From positions 248,001 to 312,000 of the forward strand of contig NZ_JAAGLY010000008.1 of NCBI RefSeq assembly GCF_010548375.1: DNA of 64,000 bases, in the 5' to 3' direction. The notes beneath the pieces are model-generated. The model searched no databases and was not told the DNA's origin. It worked only from the letters and a program-made list of their open reading frames with translations. The position numbers and the translations under genes were made by a program. This DNA is from Streptomyces sp. SID13726. GTDB taxonomy: Bacteria > Actinomycetota > Actinomycetes > Streptomycetales > Streptomycetaceae. How positions within the stretch are numbered: the first letter of the stretch is position 1; every line of letters begins with the position of its first letter. Positions 42,360 to 51,393 of the stretch are shown here, one piece after another.

Positions 42360-42659
42360 ATGTCTCGCATCGCGAAGGCAGCGGGTGTCGCCCTCGGCAC
42401 CGGTGCCGTGGTCATCGGCGGCGCCGGCCTGGCGCTGGCGGACGCGGGCGCCCAGGGCGAGGCCGTCGGTTCGCCCGGCGTCCTGTCCGGCAACGTCGTC
42501 CAGGTCCCCGTCAACATCCCGGTCAACGTGTGCGGGAACACCGTCGACGTGATCGGCCTGCTGAACCCGGCCTTCGGCAACACCTGCGTCAACGACGGCG
42601 GCCACAAGGGTCACCCCGGCCCGGGTGGACACCACGGCGGCTACGGCTACGGCGGCTGA
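42360..42659 (+). CDS. Short chaplin (ChpG-like position)
   Basis: 99 aa from ATG 42360 with AAAGGAG. A signal peptide (to about residue 30, cut after ALA) precedes one chaplin domain: SPGVLSGNVVQVPVNIPVNV, CGNTVDVIGLLNPAFGNTC with the two cysteines. Chaplins self-assemble into amyloid-like surface films on aerial hyphae and spores. Unusually it has an added Gly/His-rich tail after the domain. The position next to the tyrosinase gene matches chpG of S. coelicolor from memory. Confidence 0.92.
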   Translation: MSRIAKAAGVALGTGAVVIGGAGLALADAGAQGEAVGSPGVLSGNVVQVPVNIPVNVCGNTVDVIGLLNPAFGNTCVNDGGHKGHPGPGGHHGGYGYGG

Positions 42660-42676
42660 CCGTCCGTACGCAGCAC

Positions 42677-42709
42677 AAGAGCCCCGGCACCTCGAGCGCC
42701 GGGGCTCTT
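42677..42709. terminator. Bidirectional terminator
   Basis: AAGAGCCCCGGC and GCCGGGGCTCTT with a nine-base loop, between the convergent chaplin and tyrosinase genes. Confidence 0.85.
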
Positions 42710-42767
42710 CCCGTGTCCGCGGAACCCGGACGTACCGACGAGTCCGTCAGACGTACCAGTGCATCCC

Positions 42768-43634
42768 TCAGGCGTACCGGTAGATCGCGCTGACATCCTC
42801 CAGCCGGCCCGGGGTCACGTCCCACGGCGGCAGCTTCTCGTCACGGGCCACGACCCGCTCGTGCTGCTCGTCGGCCGGTCCCGGCGGCGTGGCGGGCAGA
42901 TAGCGGGCGCCCGCGTGCCGGCGCTGCCAGCGGTACCAGCACAGGTCGACGAAGGCGTGGTGCATCCAGAAGACCGGGTCGTTGACGGACGCGCCGCTCA
43001 CCATGATCCCGCCGACCCAGCGGTGCACCCGGTTGTGGTTGCGCCAGGCGGCACTGCCCCGCCCGCTCCCCCACCCCTCCAGCCGGTTGCGGAACCCCCG
43101 GTTCACCGTGGAGTCCCAGGGCGAGACGTCGTAGACGGGGTCGGCGAGCGCCCCCTCCAGGTCGCCCTTGGTCGGCAGCGCGATGGGGTCGGCGGCCCGC
43201 CCGAGGTCCCGGGTGAGGAACTTCTCGTCGGTGATGTTCTCCTTGATCGTCCAGTTGCCCGTCGCGTAGGCGAACGGCCCGGTCGTCACCCGCCGGTCCG
43301 AGCGCCGCCCGTTGCCGCCGAGCAGGTCCGCGGTCCAGGGCGTGGAGGTCGCCGTACGGTCCCGGGTCCAGTCCCAGTACGGCACCGTCACCGACGAGTC
43401 GACCCGCCTGAGCGCCCGCTCCAGGTCCAGCAGGAACTGGCGGTGCCAGGGCAGGAAGGACGGCGCCATGTGGGCCGTACGCAGCCCGTCGTCGCCGTCG
43501 GAGACGTAGTACTCGATGTGTGTGCGCACGAACTCGTCGTACTCGCCCCGCCGTTTGACCTCCAGCATCGCCTTCACGAACCGCCGCTTCTCGGTGGCGG
43601 TCAGGGTGCTGACGTCCTTACGCGTATACGCCAT
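42768..43634 (-). CDS. melC2: Tyrosinase
   Basis: 288 aa. Copper A ligands: His39, His55 (TAHMAPSF) and His64 (LPWHRQFLLDLE). Copper B: HNRVHRWVGG and MHHAFVDLCWYRW. Oxidises tyrosine to dopaquinone for melanin. It has no signal peptide of its own and is carried out with the caddie protein MelC1, encoded directly upstream. The two genes overlap by 17 bases. Confidence 0.95.
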   Translation of the reverse strand: MAYTRKDVSTLTATEKRRFVKAMLEVKRRGEYDEFVRTHIEYYVSDGDDGLRTAHMAPSFLPWHRQFLLDLERALRRVDSSVTVPYWDWTRDRTATSTPWTADLLGGNGRRSDRRVTTGPFAYATGNWTIKENITDEKFLTRDLGRAADPIALPTKGDLEGALADPVYDVSPWDSTVNRGFRNRLEGWGSGRGSAAWRNHNRVHRWVGGIMVSGASVNDPVFWMHHAFVDLCWYRWQRRHAGARYLPATPPGPADEQHERVVARDEKLPPWDVTPGRLEDVSAIYRYA

Positions 43635-44100
43635 GGTCTCCCCCCATGTGTGGTTGTTCTCCGTCCCGCAGCCGGCGCCCGGGCCCGAGTTCGTCGACGG
43701 CGGCGCGGGCGGCGTCGAGCGGTGTGGCGTACGACCGGTAGTGGTCGACCATGCTCAGCCAGCTGCCGTCGGCGCGGCGCATCAGATGCAGTGGCCGGCC
43801 GTCCACGGTGACGAGCCACCGGCCGTCGCCGAGGACGCGGCCCGCGGCGGCCGCGGAGGTCCTGATGCCGCGGATGTGCCGGCCCCGGTAGGTCTCGTCG
43901 AAGACGACGTCCGCGGGCGGTTCGGCCGCGCGCGGGGTGCGGGACACGGCGACGACCGGGGCGAACGCCGCGACCACGGCCACCGGGCCGAACAGCCCGA
44001 GCAGCACGTCCCGCCGGCTCACCCGGCCCGGCCCGCCTCTGCCGCGTCCCGCCCTCAGGGGCACCGCCCCCACGACCGCACCGCCGTCACTCACGACCAT
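43618..44100 (-). CDS. melC1: Tyrosinase cofactor/caddie protein MelC1
   Basis: 160 aa from ATG 44100. A twin-arginine signal (VSRRDVLLGLFGPVAVVAAF) precedes the conserved MelC1 domain (DVVFDETYRGRHIRGI, LVTVDGRPLHLMRRADGSWL, SMVDHYRSYATPLDAARAAV). MelC1 loads copper into apotyrosinase and supplies the Tat signal for the pair. First gene of the melC operon. Confidence 0.93.
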   Translation of the reverse strand: MVVSDGGAVVGAVPLRAGRGRGGPGRVSRRDVLLGLFGPVAVVAAFAPVVAVSRTPRAAEPPADVVFDETYRGRHIRGIRTSAAAAGRVLGDGRWLVTVDGRPLHLMRRADGSWLSMVDHYRSYATPLDAARAAVDELGPGRRLRDGEQPHMGGDHGVYA

Positions 44101-44207
44101 CGCTGCTCCTCCGGTTCGGGTTGTCCCTACCGGTAACCGCCGCACCCCCCGGTCGGTCACCGTCGAGGGGCCGGCGAGGTGAACCGGCGGGCGGCGCCGG
44201 GCAGACC

Positions 44208-44239
44208 GACGGGCCCGGGCAGGAGCGCCCGGGCCCGTC
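44208..44239 (-). terminator. Terminator after the secreted-protein gene
   Basis: GACGGGCCCGGGC and GCCCGGGCCCGTC with a six-base loop, 14 bases after the stop at 44253 in the leftward direction. Confidence 0.8.
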
Positions 44240-44252
44240 CGTGCGGTGGGTC

Positions 44253-44765
44253 CTACAGTCCCGCTCCGGTCACCAGGTCCGCGCCCGGGACCGTCTGGAG
44301 CACCGGGGCCAGGACGCCGACCTGGGGCAGCTTGGCGTCCGGGAGGCCGTAGTTGTCGGGGTTGGGCGCGGTGAGCGGGGCGTCCACGCTCAGGCCGGGG
44401 GCCAGCGTGCGCAGGTCGGAGGCCGGGGCGTCGACGCCGACGTGGTCGAATCCGTCGCCGAGGACGTGCGGCAGCGGGGCGCGCAGGCCCGCGCCGGGCA
44501 GCGCACCGCCGACCGGCACCTGCGGCAGCACCCGCTCGGGGATGAGCCGGCCCTCGACGTACTGCGGGCCCTCGGGCGCCCCGGGCGTCAGCAGCGGAAG
44601 CTCCGCGCCGAGCTTGGGCAGCTGCATGTTGAGGGAGTTCTCGACGCCCTCCAGCGGCACGGGGACCGGAACCGTGTCCACCGCGGCGGCGGGGGTCGCG
44701 GCGCCCACCGCGGCCGCTACGCCCGTGATGACGGCGGCAATGGTTCCTCGGGTGGTCGACTTCAT
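44253..44765 (-). CDS. Small secreted protein, 170 aa
   Basis: A signal peptide (GTIAAVITGVAAAVGAATPA, cut near AAAVD) precedes a Pro/Leu-rich mature part with evenly spaced short hydrophobic segments (MQLPKLGAELPLLTPG, LPQVPVGGALPGAG). No Cys, no catalytic motif. I recall conserved Streptomyces secreted proteins in this neighbourhood without a function. Possibly a surface or envelope structural protein. Confidence 0.75.
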   Translation of the reverse strand: MKSTTRGTIAAVITGVAAAVGAATPAAAVDTVPVPVPLEGVENSLNMQLPKLGAELPLLTPGAPEGPQYVEGRLIPERVLPQVPVGGALPGAGLRAPLPHVLGDGFDHVGVDAPASDLRTLAPGLSVDAPLTAPNPDNYGLPDAKLPQVGVLAPVLQTVPGADLVTGAGL

Positions 44766-44964
44766 CTCAGGTACGGTCCCTTTCAGGAATCAGGAGGCTC
44801 AACGTCCGTACCCCGTAACGATTCCGACCCCGGGACCAGTACAAGATTCCCCCGGCTGCCGCAGTAGTCGGACGTACGGCAATCGGGTGGTCCAGAAGTC
44901 ACACCGGGCCCGGTCGCGTCGGGTGCGGGGACCCGGGGGCCGGGGCCCGGCGCTCCTCGTCGCC

Positions 44965-45462
44965 TCAGCCGCGCAGGCTGCGGGCCGGCAGCACGATGTG
45001 CGCCGCCGCGTTCAGCGTCTCGTCGGCGCCGGCGAAGGCGGCCAGCGCCTCCGGGTCGATCGGCTTGCCGGGCTCGGCCTCGGCCCAGGGGCGGGTGGTG
45101 AACACGAAGTAGGCGAAGCCCTGTTCCTCGATGGCGGCGAGCCACTCCGGCGGCGGCACGCACTGGGCGTTGAAGCCGGGCATGGTCACGACGGCGGTGC
45201 CGGACTGGATGAGCAGGCTGACCGGGATGCTGGGCCGGGCCTTGCCGTCGACGAGGTCGCCGCCGACCGGCAGGCCGTTGTTCTCCAGCAGTGCCTCGAC
45301 GGCGGCCGTCGAGCCCTCGGGGCCGGTCGCGCCGTCCCCGAGGGAGTAGGCGAGGAGGTAGGGCATGTCCCCGTCGGGGCCTTCGCCGCTCCAGGCCATC
45401 ACGACCAGCGTGCCCAGGTCGGGGGCGTTGAAGGGGCGGGTTTCGCTTGTGGTTGAGGTCAC
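44965..45462 (-). CDS. DUF5949-like protein
   Basis: 165 aa from ATG 45462. Cytoplasmic, acidic; DLGTLVVMAWSGEGPDGDMP, LLIQSGTAVVTMPGFNAQCV, AYFVFTTRPWAEAEPG. The pattern matches DUF5949 of Streptomyces, for which no function is known. Stands alone between secreted-protein genes. Confidence 0.7.
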   Translation of the reverse strand: MTSTTSETRPFNAPDLGTLVVMAWSGEGPDGDMPYLLAYSLGDGATGPEGSTAAVEALLENNGLPVGGDLVDGKARPSIPVSLLIQSGTAVVTMPGFNAQCVPPPEWLAAIEEQGFAYFVFTTRPWAEAEPGKPIDPEALAAFAGADETLNAAAHIVLPARSLRG

Positions 45463-45573
45463 CGCGCGACCTTATCGACGCGCCGGAAGGCCTCCGGTCG
45501 CGTTCTCACCCGAAGGGACGAGCGCCGGGGCCCGCTCCACACGAACGAGGGACGCGCCGCGCACAGGCTGACA

Positions 45574-45604
45574 GGGCCGGTTCCCCACGACGTGGAACCG
45601 GCCC
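45574..45604 (-). terminator. Terminator
   Basis: GGGCCGGTTCC and GGAACCGGCCC with an eight-base loop, downstream of the 45637 gene in its direction. Confidence 0.8.
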
Positions 45605-45636
45605 CGCGGCGGAAAGGAAGGCGGGTGGAGCGGTTT

Positions 45637-45924
45637 TCAGCTCTGCAGCGGAAGGCCGCCGAGCAGACCGCCCGAGTTGAGCGTGGTGGTCGCGCCCTTC
45701 ACGGTGTTGAGCACGGAGTCCTTGTTCTCGGTGTCGAGCGCGTCCGTCTGGTGCTGGAGCGGCATCACGTCGGCGGGCTCGAGCCGGCCGCTGGTGAGCG
45801 TGTTCACGGCGCCGTTCAGGCTGGTGGGCGTGAGGTCGGCGGTGTTGTAGGCGAACGCGGGTGCGGCGGCACCGGCGAGGGCCAGGGAACCGGCGACTAC
45901 GGCGGCAGCCTTCAGGGACTTCAT
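45637..45924 (-). CDS. Small secreted protein, 95 aa
   Basis: A signal peptide (LKAAAVVAGSLALAGAAAPA, cut after FA) precedes a short polar mature domain of about 70 residues (YNTADLTPTSLNGAVNTLTS, ending GGLLGGLPLQS). No cysteines; not a chaplin or a recognisable rodlin. Unknown function; the setting suggests a hyphal-surface protein. Confidence 0.75.
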   Translation of the reverse strand: MKSLKAAAVVAGSLALAGAAAPAFAYNTADLTPTSLNGAVNTLTSGRLEPADVMPLQHQTDALDTENKDSVLNTVKGATTTLNSGGLLGGLPLQS

Positions 45925-46046
45925 CGTGTTCCTTTCTTTCGGCGACTCACGTCACCGGGGGAATTCGGACGCCGTGTCTAACGACCTCTGTCCGGCACGG
46001 AAACCCTTTGCGCCGTAATTGGGGTAATTGGCCTTTCATGAAAAAG

Positions 46047-46082
46047 CCGTCGGGCCGGCCTCGGGAAAGGCCGGCCCGACGG
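46047..46082 (-). terminator. Terminator
   Basis: CCGTCGGGCCGGCC and GGCCGGCCCGACGG with an eight-base loop, 26 bases downstream of the secreted-protein stop at 46108. Confidence 0.85.
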
Positions 46083-46107
46083 AATCACCAGGTTCTCAGG
46101 CCGCGTC

Positions 46108-46929
46108 TCAGGTCGCGGGAAGCAGACCCGAGGTCGGCAGCGAGCTGGTGGGCAGGGAGCTGGTCGGGAGCGAACTCGTGGGCAGTGAGCTCGTCGGCAG
46201 CGAGCTGGTCGGGAGCGAGCTCGTCGGCAGGCTCGGCAGACTCGGCAGGGCCGGCAGTCCGGGCAGGTTGGGCAGCGGCAGCTTCCCGCCCAGCAGCGTG
46301 GCGGCGAGGACGTTGACCAGTCCGGTCAGCACCCCCGTGACGGCCGGGACGACCTGCGTCGGGTCGCCGGAGGTGACCGCCTTGAGCAGGGTGTCGACCG
46401 CCTTCTGGAGGGAGGCGAGCGCGTCGGCGACGAGGTCGGAGGGGAGCTTGGCGGCGGCCTTGGAGTCGTCGGCGCTCTTGGTGAGGGACGGCAGCGTCGG
46501 CAGCGAACTCGTGGGCAGCGCGCCGGTCGGCAGCGAACTCGTCGGCAGCGCAGCGGTCGGTGCCTCCGGCAGCGTCGTGGCGGGCGGGGCGACCGGGGCC
46601 GCCGGAGCCGCCGCGCCGACCTTGGCGATGGCGTCCTTCACGGCGTCGCCGAGCTTGGTCGCCTCCTCCGGCGAGAGCTGGCCGTTGTCGGCCTTCAGCA
46701 CGGCGCTGAGCAGGTCGGTGACCGGAGTGAGCACGGCACCGAGGTTGCCGAGGCCCTGGACCTGGGCGAGCAGCCCGTCCGCACCGGGGACGGGGGCCCG
46801 GGACGCCGCCTGGACGCGCTCGCGCGCCGTCTGGGTCTCGGCCGCCGCGGCGGCGGGTCCGGCGAGCCCCAGCAGGAGGGCGCCGCAGAGGGCGGAGGAG
46901 GCGATACGCCGGACGGGCAGACCACGCAT
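46108..46929 (-). CDS. Secreted protein with C-terminal LPTSS repeats, 273 aa
   Basis: A signal peptide (IASSALCGALLLGLAGPAAA) is followed by a helical mature part with hydrophobic helices (GLLAQVQGLGNLGAVLTPVT). The central segment has spaced LPTSSLPT copies; the C-terminus repeats Leu-Pro-Thr-Ser-Ser six times before LPTSGLLPAT. No membrane anchor follows, so LPTSG is not a normal sortase signal. Probably an envelope structural protein; no family recognised. Confidence 0.75.
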   Translation of the reverse strand: MRGLPVRRIASSALCGALLLGLAGPAAAAAETQTARERVQAASRAPVPGADGLLAQVQGLGNLGAVLTPVTDLLSAVLKADNGQLSPEEATKLGDAVKDAIAKVGAAAPAAPVAPPATTLPEAPTAALPTSSLPTGALPTSSLPTLPSLTKSADDSKAAAKLPSDLVADALASLQKAVDTLLKAVTSGDPTQVVPAVTGVLTGLVNVLAATLLGGKLPLPNLPGLPALPSLPSLPTSSLPTSSLPTSSLPTSSLPTSSLPTSSLPTSGLLPAT

Positions 46930-47128
46930 GGGTGTTCCTTTCGATGCACGAGGATCTTGTGCCCACCGTGGAAGTGCCCACCGCGCTCTGCAACCGAGCG
47001 AGTACGGGACGCAATCGCGCCCGTGCCGTCAACTCCGCGTTCCCCCTGGTGAGGGCCGCGGCAGGGACGGCTCACCGCTTCGAACACCCGCTCCCCCGTT
47101 CGGGGCAAGGCGTCCCGGGGAACGAGAA

Positions 47129-47169
47129 CCGGCCGGGCTCCCGTGATGGAGTCACGGGAGCCCGGCCGG
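47129..47169 (-). terminator. Terminator after the chaplin
   Basis: An 18-bp perfect stem (arm CCGGCCGGGCTCCCGTGA) with a five-base loop, 21 bases beyond the chaplin stop at 47190. Confidence 0.9.
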
Positions 47170-47189
47170 CAAAGGGAATGACGCCGACG

Positions 47190-47429
47190 TCAGTCGTTGG
47201 CGCACTCGTTGCCGAACGAGGGGTTCAGCAGGCCGATCACGTTGACGGTGTTGCCGCAGACGTTGACCGGGACGTGGACCGGAACCTGGACGACGTTGCC
47301 CGACAGCACGCCCGGGGAGTGGGCGGCGGCGGCCTGGGCGCCACTGTCGGCGGCGGCGAGGCCGGCGCTACCCGCGACGGCGGCGGCCGCAACGGTGGTC
47401 AGGGCCAGGCCCTTCGCAATACGCGACAT
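47190..47429 (-). CDS. Short chaplin (ChpF-like position)
   Basis: 79 aa from ATG 47429 with AAGGAG. A signal peptide (to about residue 28) precedes a single chaplin domain with both cysteines: SPGVLSGNVVQVPVHVPVNV, CGNTVNVIGLLNPSFGNEC. Secreted surface amyloid protein of aerial hyphae. By position it corresponds to chpF of S. coelicolor (from memory). Confidence 0.93.
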   Translation of the reverse strand: MSRIAKGLALTTVAAAAVAGSAGLAAADSGAQAAAAHSPGVLSGNVVQVPVHVPVNVCGNTVNVIGLLNPSFGNECAND

Positions 47430-47684
47430 GGAGAGCTGCTCCTTGGGTTGACACAAACATCCGGGCGGGGATGCCCGGCGCTGTGTCAACGCGCGGCGCG
47501 CTCGGGGGTTGTGCCCCCAATGGAGTGATCTCACGGGAGCGGTCGCTTCACCATTCCGACACACTCGCCACCTTTAGCCTGATTAGTACGCATAGCGGCT
47601 AGTGTTGCGGACCTCCCGACGCACCCCTATAGGCATCACATCGCACTCATAGGGGCCGAACTTCCCGGAAGGGCAACGCCGGTC

Positions 47685-48740
47685 ATGCGCAAATCCCCGG
47701 GTCCGCTGCTGCGCCGCACCCTGGCGGTCTCCCTGGCCCTGCTCGCCACAGCCGCCGCGCCGCCCGCCCCGGAGGCGGAGCGCGTCCCGTTCGCCGAGCG
47801 CCACCACGCCCTCCAGCACGGCGGTTTCGCCCGCGCGGCCAACACCTCCATCAGCTGCCGTACGACGACGGCGAACTGTCCGGCGGCCCGTGCCGGCCAG
47901 GCGGCCAACGGCGACTTCGACATGTTCTACGTCGACGTCGACAGCGACCCGAACACCTACAACTCCTCCCGCGCCGAGCTCCGGCTGCCGGAGGGCTCTC
48001 GGGTGACGTACGCGCGCCTGTACTGGGGCGGCAACCTCAAGGTCGGCGAGCAGAAGCCGCCGAAGGACAACGGGCGGGTGCTGTTCGCGGAGCCGGGCGG
48101 CCAGTACAAGGAGGTCCTCGCCGACACGCTCACGGGTCACCGGGTGGCGCGGGGCGCGGACGCCTTCCAGGCCTCGGCGGACGTCACGAAGCTGGTGCGG
48201 GAGAGCGGGGCGGGGCTCTACACGGTGGCTCAGGTCAACGTGGCGATGGGCAGGTCGGACGCCGGGGCCTGGGGCGGATGGACGCTCGTGGCGGCGTACG
48301 AGAACCCGGGCGAGCCCCTCAGGCACCTCGCGCTCTGGGACGGGTTCGACGCGCTCTCCCCCGAAAGCCATGAAATCCGGATGAGCGGGATGCCCTTCCC
48401 GAAGGGCGCGAGCGGCCGCGCGGGGCTCGTCGCGTACGACGGCGACCGGGGCCGCACGGGTGACTCGCTCACTCTTTCGACGGACCGCCGGGTGGGTGTC
48501 GCCCTCACCGACACCGCCAACCCCCGTACGGACGTACTGAATTCGACCATCGGTGAGCCCGGACCAGCGCCCTCGCGGCGTGTGCCCTCCTACTCGAACA
48601 CCCTCGGCTACGACTCCGACGTGTTCGATCTCGGCAAGGCGCTCGCCTCCGGTGGTGACCAGCTGGCCTTCCGGCTCGTTTCCCAGCGCGACGCGGCGTG
48701 GGCCGGCGTGCTCTTCGCCGCCGTCGACGCCCGCAAGTGA
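47685..48740 (+). CDS. DUF3344 family secreted protein
   Basis: 351 aa from ATG 47685. A signal peptide (RRTLAVSLALLATAAAPPAP) is followed by GDFDMFYVDVDSDPNTYNSS, RLYWGGNLKVGEQKP and GWTLVAAYENPGEPLRHLAL, typical of the DUF3344 beta-sandwich family of secreted proteins. Two Cys near residue 60 (SCRTTTANC) may pair. Function unknown. It is divergent from the chaplin and precedes the exopolysaccharide genes by 50 bases. Confidence 0.85.
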   Translation: MRKSPGPLLRRTLAVSLALLATAAAPPAPEAERVPFAERHHALQHGGFARAANTSISCRTTTANCPAARAGQAANGDFDMFYVDVDSDPNTYNSSRAELRLPEGSRVTYARLYWGGNLKVGEQKPPKDNGRVLFAEPGGQYKEVLADTLTGHRVARGADAFQASADVTKLVRESGAGLYTVAQVNVAMGRSDAGAWGGWTLVAAYENPGEPLRHLALWDGFDALSPESHEIRMSGMPFPKGASGRAGLVAYDGDRGRTGDSLTLSTDRRVGVALTDTANPRTDVLNSTIGEPGPAPSRRVPSYSNTLGYDSDVFDLGKALASGGDQLAFRLVSQRDAAWAGVLFAAVDARK

Positions 48741-48790
48741 GGCGCGTTCCCGCCCCTCTTGAGCACCACCCGTGAGCGAGGAAGACGCGC

Positions 48791-49966
48791 ATGCACCAGT
48801 CAGCCACCGACCCTCGGCCACGGGTCCTGCACCTCACCCAGCCCGTGGACGGCGGGGTCGCCCGGGTGGTGACGGACCTGACGCGCGCCCAGCTCGCGGC
48901 GGGCCTGCACGTCACGGTCGGCTGCCCCGACGGACCGCTCACCCCGGTGCTCCGGGCGCTCGGCGCCGACGTACGGCACTGGCGGGCGACGCGCTCCCCC
49001 GGTCCGGCGCTCCTTCAGGAGGTACGGCAGCTCTCCCGGCTCGTCGACGCGGTGCGGCCCGACCTGGTGCACGCGCACAGCGCGAAGGCCGGGCTCGCGG
49101 GCCGGCTCGCGGTGCGGGGGCGGATCCCGACCGTGTTCCAGCCGCACGCCTGGTCCTTCGAGGCGGTCGGCGGGGTCACCTCGGCGCTCGCGCTGCGGTG
49201 GGAGCGGGAGGGGGCGCGCTGGGCGCACCGGGTGGTGTGCGTGAGCGAGGCGGAGCGCGCGACCGGCGTGCGCGCCGGGATCGCCGGCCGGTGGAGCGTG
49301 ATCCCGAACGGCATCGAGCCCGAGCGCTTCCACCCCGCCGCCGTCGGCACCGTGCGCGCGACGCTGCTGCCCGACGTCGATCCGGCGGCCCCGCTCGTGA
49401 TGTGCGTGGGGCGGCTGTGCCGGCAGAAGGGGCAGGACGTGCTGCTGCGGGCCTGGGAGGCCATCCTGGCGCGGGTGCCGGGGGCGCGGCTGGTGCTGGT
49501 GGGTGACGGTCCCGACGCCGAGGCGCTGCGGAGCAGGTCGCCGGAGTCCGTGGTGTTCGTGGGCGCCGTCCACGACACCGTCCCCTGGTACCAGGCCGCC
49601 GACCTGGTCGTCCTGCCCTCGCGCTGGGAGGGCATGGCGCTCGCGCCGCTGGAGGCGATGGCGTGCGGGCGGCCGGTGGTGCTGACGGACGTCGACGGCG
49701 CCCGGGAGAGCCTGCCGCCGGGTCTCGCACCGCGCTGCCTGGTGCCGCCGGGCAGTCCGGCGGGGCTCGCGCGCGCCGTCACCGAGCTGCTGCTCGACCC
49801 GCTCCTGCGCGAGTCCCTCGGCCACCAGGGGCGGCGGCACGTCCTGGCCACACACGACGTACGGCACACGGCCGGGGCGGTGGCGGACGTGTACCGCGAG
49901 CTCCTCGGCGGCGAGTTCGCAGGGCGCCTCGCGCCCACCGAGTACAGGGAGTCCATCCACTCGTGA
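48791..49966 (+). CDS. Family 4 glycosyltransferase
   Basis: 391 aa from ATG 48791. GT-B fold: the N-terminal domain begins VLHLTQPVDGGVARVVTDLT; the C-terminal donor domain has LVMCVGRLCRQKGQDVLLRA, VLPSRWEGMALAPLEAMACG and a Glu typical of the E-x7-E motif. It adds a sugar to a lipid-linked or growing glycan in the cytoplasm. First gene of an operon-like cluster with overlapping junctions to 62.4 kb; GTGA overlap with the next. Confidence 0.92.
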   Translation: MHQSATDPRPRVLHLTQPVDGGVARVVTDLTRAQLAAGLHVTVGCPDGPLTPVLRALGADVRHWRATRSPGPALLQEVRQLSRLVDAVRPDLVHAHSAKAGLAGRLAVRGRIPTVFQPHAWSFEAVGGVTSALALRWEREGARWAHRVVCVSEAERATGVRAGIAGRWSVIPNGIEPERFHPAAVGTVRATLLPDVDPAAPLVMCVGRLCRQKGQDVLLRAWEAILARVPGARLVLVGDGPDAEALRSRSPESVVFVGAVHDTVPWYQAADLVVLPSRWEGMALAPLEAMACGRPVVLTDVDGARESLPPGLAPRCLVPPGSPAGLARAVTELLLDPLLRESLGHQGRRHVLATHDVRHTAGAVADVYRELLGGEFAGRLAPTEYRESIHS

Positions 49967-51387
49967 CCGCGGAAAGTACCGTCCCCTCGCCCGGCGGGCA
50001 GCCACGGGATCTGCGATTCTCGCCCGTCTCGGTCATGCCGCCGCGCGGCACCACCACCGGCTTCCGGTTCCCGCTGCGGCGGCCCCCGGCCCGGCCCGCC
50101 TCACCGGTGCCGCTGCTCGCGGCCGACGCGGTGGCCGCCCTCGTCGGCGCCTCCGCGATGGCCGAGGCGCTGCGCCATCCGATGCTCGCGGCGCTCCTGG
50201 TCGCCGCGTCGATACTGCTGCGCCCGCACCTGTCCGCACCCGTGCCGGGCATCCTCGACGAACTGCCCACAGTCTGCGGCCGGATCGCGGTCGCGTGGCT
50301 CGCGGTCGCCGCGCTCGTCGCGGCCTACGACCCCGAGCTGGCCCTCGGCCCCGGCACGCTCGCCGGCGGCTTCCTGATCCAGTCGGTGGTGGCCTGCGCG
50401 GGCCGCGGCACCGTGCACTGGCGGCGCCGCGCGGCCCGCCTGGCCCGGCCGCGCGCGGCCCTGGTGGTCGGCCCGGCCGGTACCGCGCAGCGCGTGGCCG
50501 CCGCCGTGCAGCGCCATCCGCGGTGCGGGGTACGGCCGGTGGGCATCGTCGCCGACCAGCCGGACGCCGCCGACGGACTGCCGGTGCTGACGACCGGCGA
50601 GGAGGTCGAGCGCGCCCTCATCCAGAACGGCGTACGGGACGTCCTCGCCGTCCATCCCTCCGTACGGTCCGAACAGGGGCCGCTGCTGCGGGCGTTGGCG
50701 GAGTCGGGCTGCGCGGTGTGGGAGGTGGACGCGGACTCGCCGTCGTACGAGACCCGTCACCAGCTCGCCGGATTCGCCTGCCGCCGCATCGACATGGGCG
50801 TACGGCGGCGCGGCAGTGCCGGCAAGCGGGCGCTGGACGTGCTGGTGTCCGGGTCGCTGCTGCTGCTGGTCGGTCCGCTCCTCGCGGTGTGCGCGGTGGT
50901 GCTCCGGCTGACCGGCGGGCGGGGTGTGGTGTTCCGTCAGGAGCGCATCGGCAAGGACGGCAAGCCGTTCACGCTGCTGAAGTTCCGCACCCACCGCCCG
51001 GTCGACGAGCACGAGGCCGCGACCCGGTGGAGCGTGGCCAACGAGATCCGGATGTCGTGGTTCTGCCGCTTCCTGCGCAAGACCTCGCTGGACGAACTGC
51101 TCCAGCTGTGGAACGTCTTCTGGGGCGACATGAGCCTGGTCGGCCCGCGGCCCGAACGCCCGTACTTCGTCGCGAAGTTCAGCCAGACCTACCCCGGCTA
51201 CGCGGCCCGGCACCGGATGCGCACCGGCATCACCGGGCTCGCCCAGATCAACGGGCTGCGCGGCGACACCTCCATCGAGGACCGGGCCCGCTTCGACAAC
51301 GCCTACATCGACAACTGGTCGCTGTGGCAGGACATCTGCATCCTGCTGCGCACCGCGGCCGCGCTCGTGCGTCCGACGGGGAGCTGA
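49963..51387 (+). CDS. Polyprenyl-phosphate sugar-1-phosphotransferase
   Basis: 474 aa from GTG 49963. The N-terminal part has membrane segments (PVPLLAADAVAALVGASAMA, RIAVAWLAVAALVAAYDP) and a CoA-binding-like domain. The C-terminal bacterial sugar transferase domain starts at KRALDVLVSGSLLLLVGPLL with GVVFRQERIGKDGKPF, LKFRTHRP, DELLQLWNVFWGDMSLVGPR. It transfers the first sugar phosphate to undecaprenyl phosphate, priming repeat-unit synthesis. Confidence 0.93.
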   Translation: MTAESTVPSPGGQPRDLRFSPVSVMPPRGTTTGFRFPLRRPPARPASPVPLLAADAVAALVGASAMAEALRHPMLAALLVAASILLRPHLSAPVPGILDELPTVCGRIAVAWLAVAALVAAYDPELALGPGTLAGGFLIQSVVACAGRGTVHWRRRAARLARPRAALVVGPAGTAQRVAAAVQRHPRCGVRPVGIVADQPDAADGLPVLTTGEEVERALIQNGVRDVLAVHPSVRSEQGPLLRALAESGCAVWEVDADSPSYETRHQLAGFACRRIDMGVRRRGSAGKRALDVLVSGSLLLLVGPLLAVCAVVLRLTGGRGVVFRQERIGKDGKPFTLLKFRTHRPVDEHEAATRWSVANEIRMSWFCRFLRKTSLDELLQLWNVFWGDMSLVGPRPERPYFVAKFSQTYPGYAARHRMRTGITGLAQINGLRGDTSIEDRARFDNAYIDNWSLWQDICILLRTAAALVRPTGS

Positions 51388-51393
51388 GCGGCC

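Noticed and set aside
46108..46200. LPTSG near the C-terminus read as a sortase signal
   Set aside because: No following membrane segment or basic tail; the protein ends four residues later.
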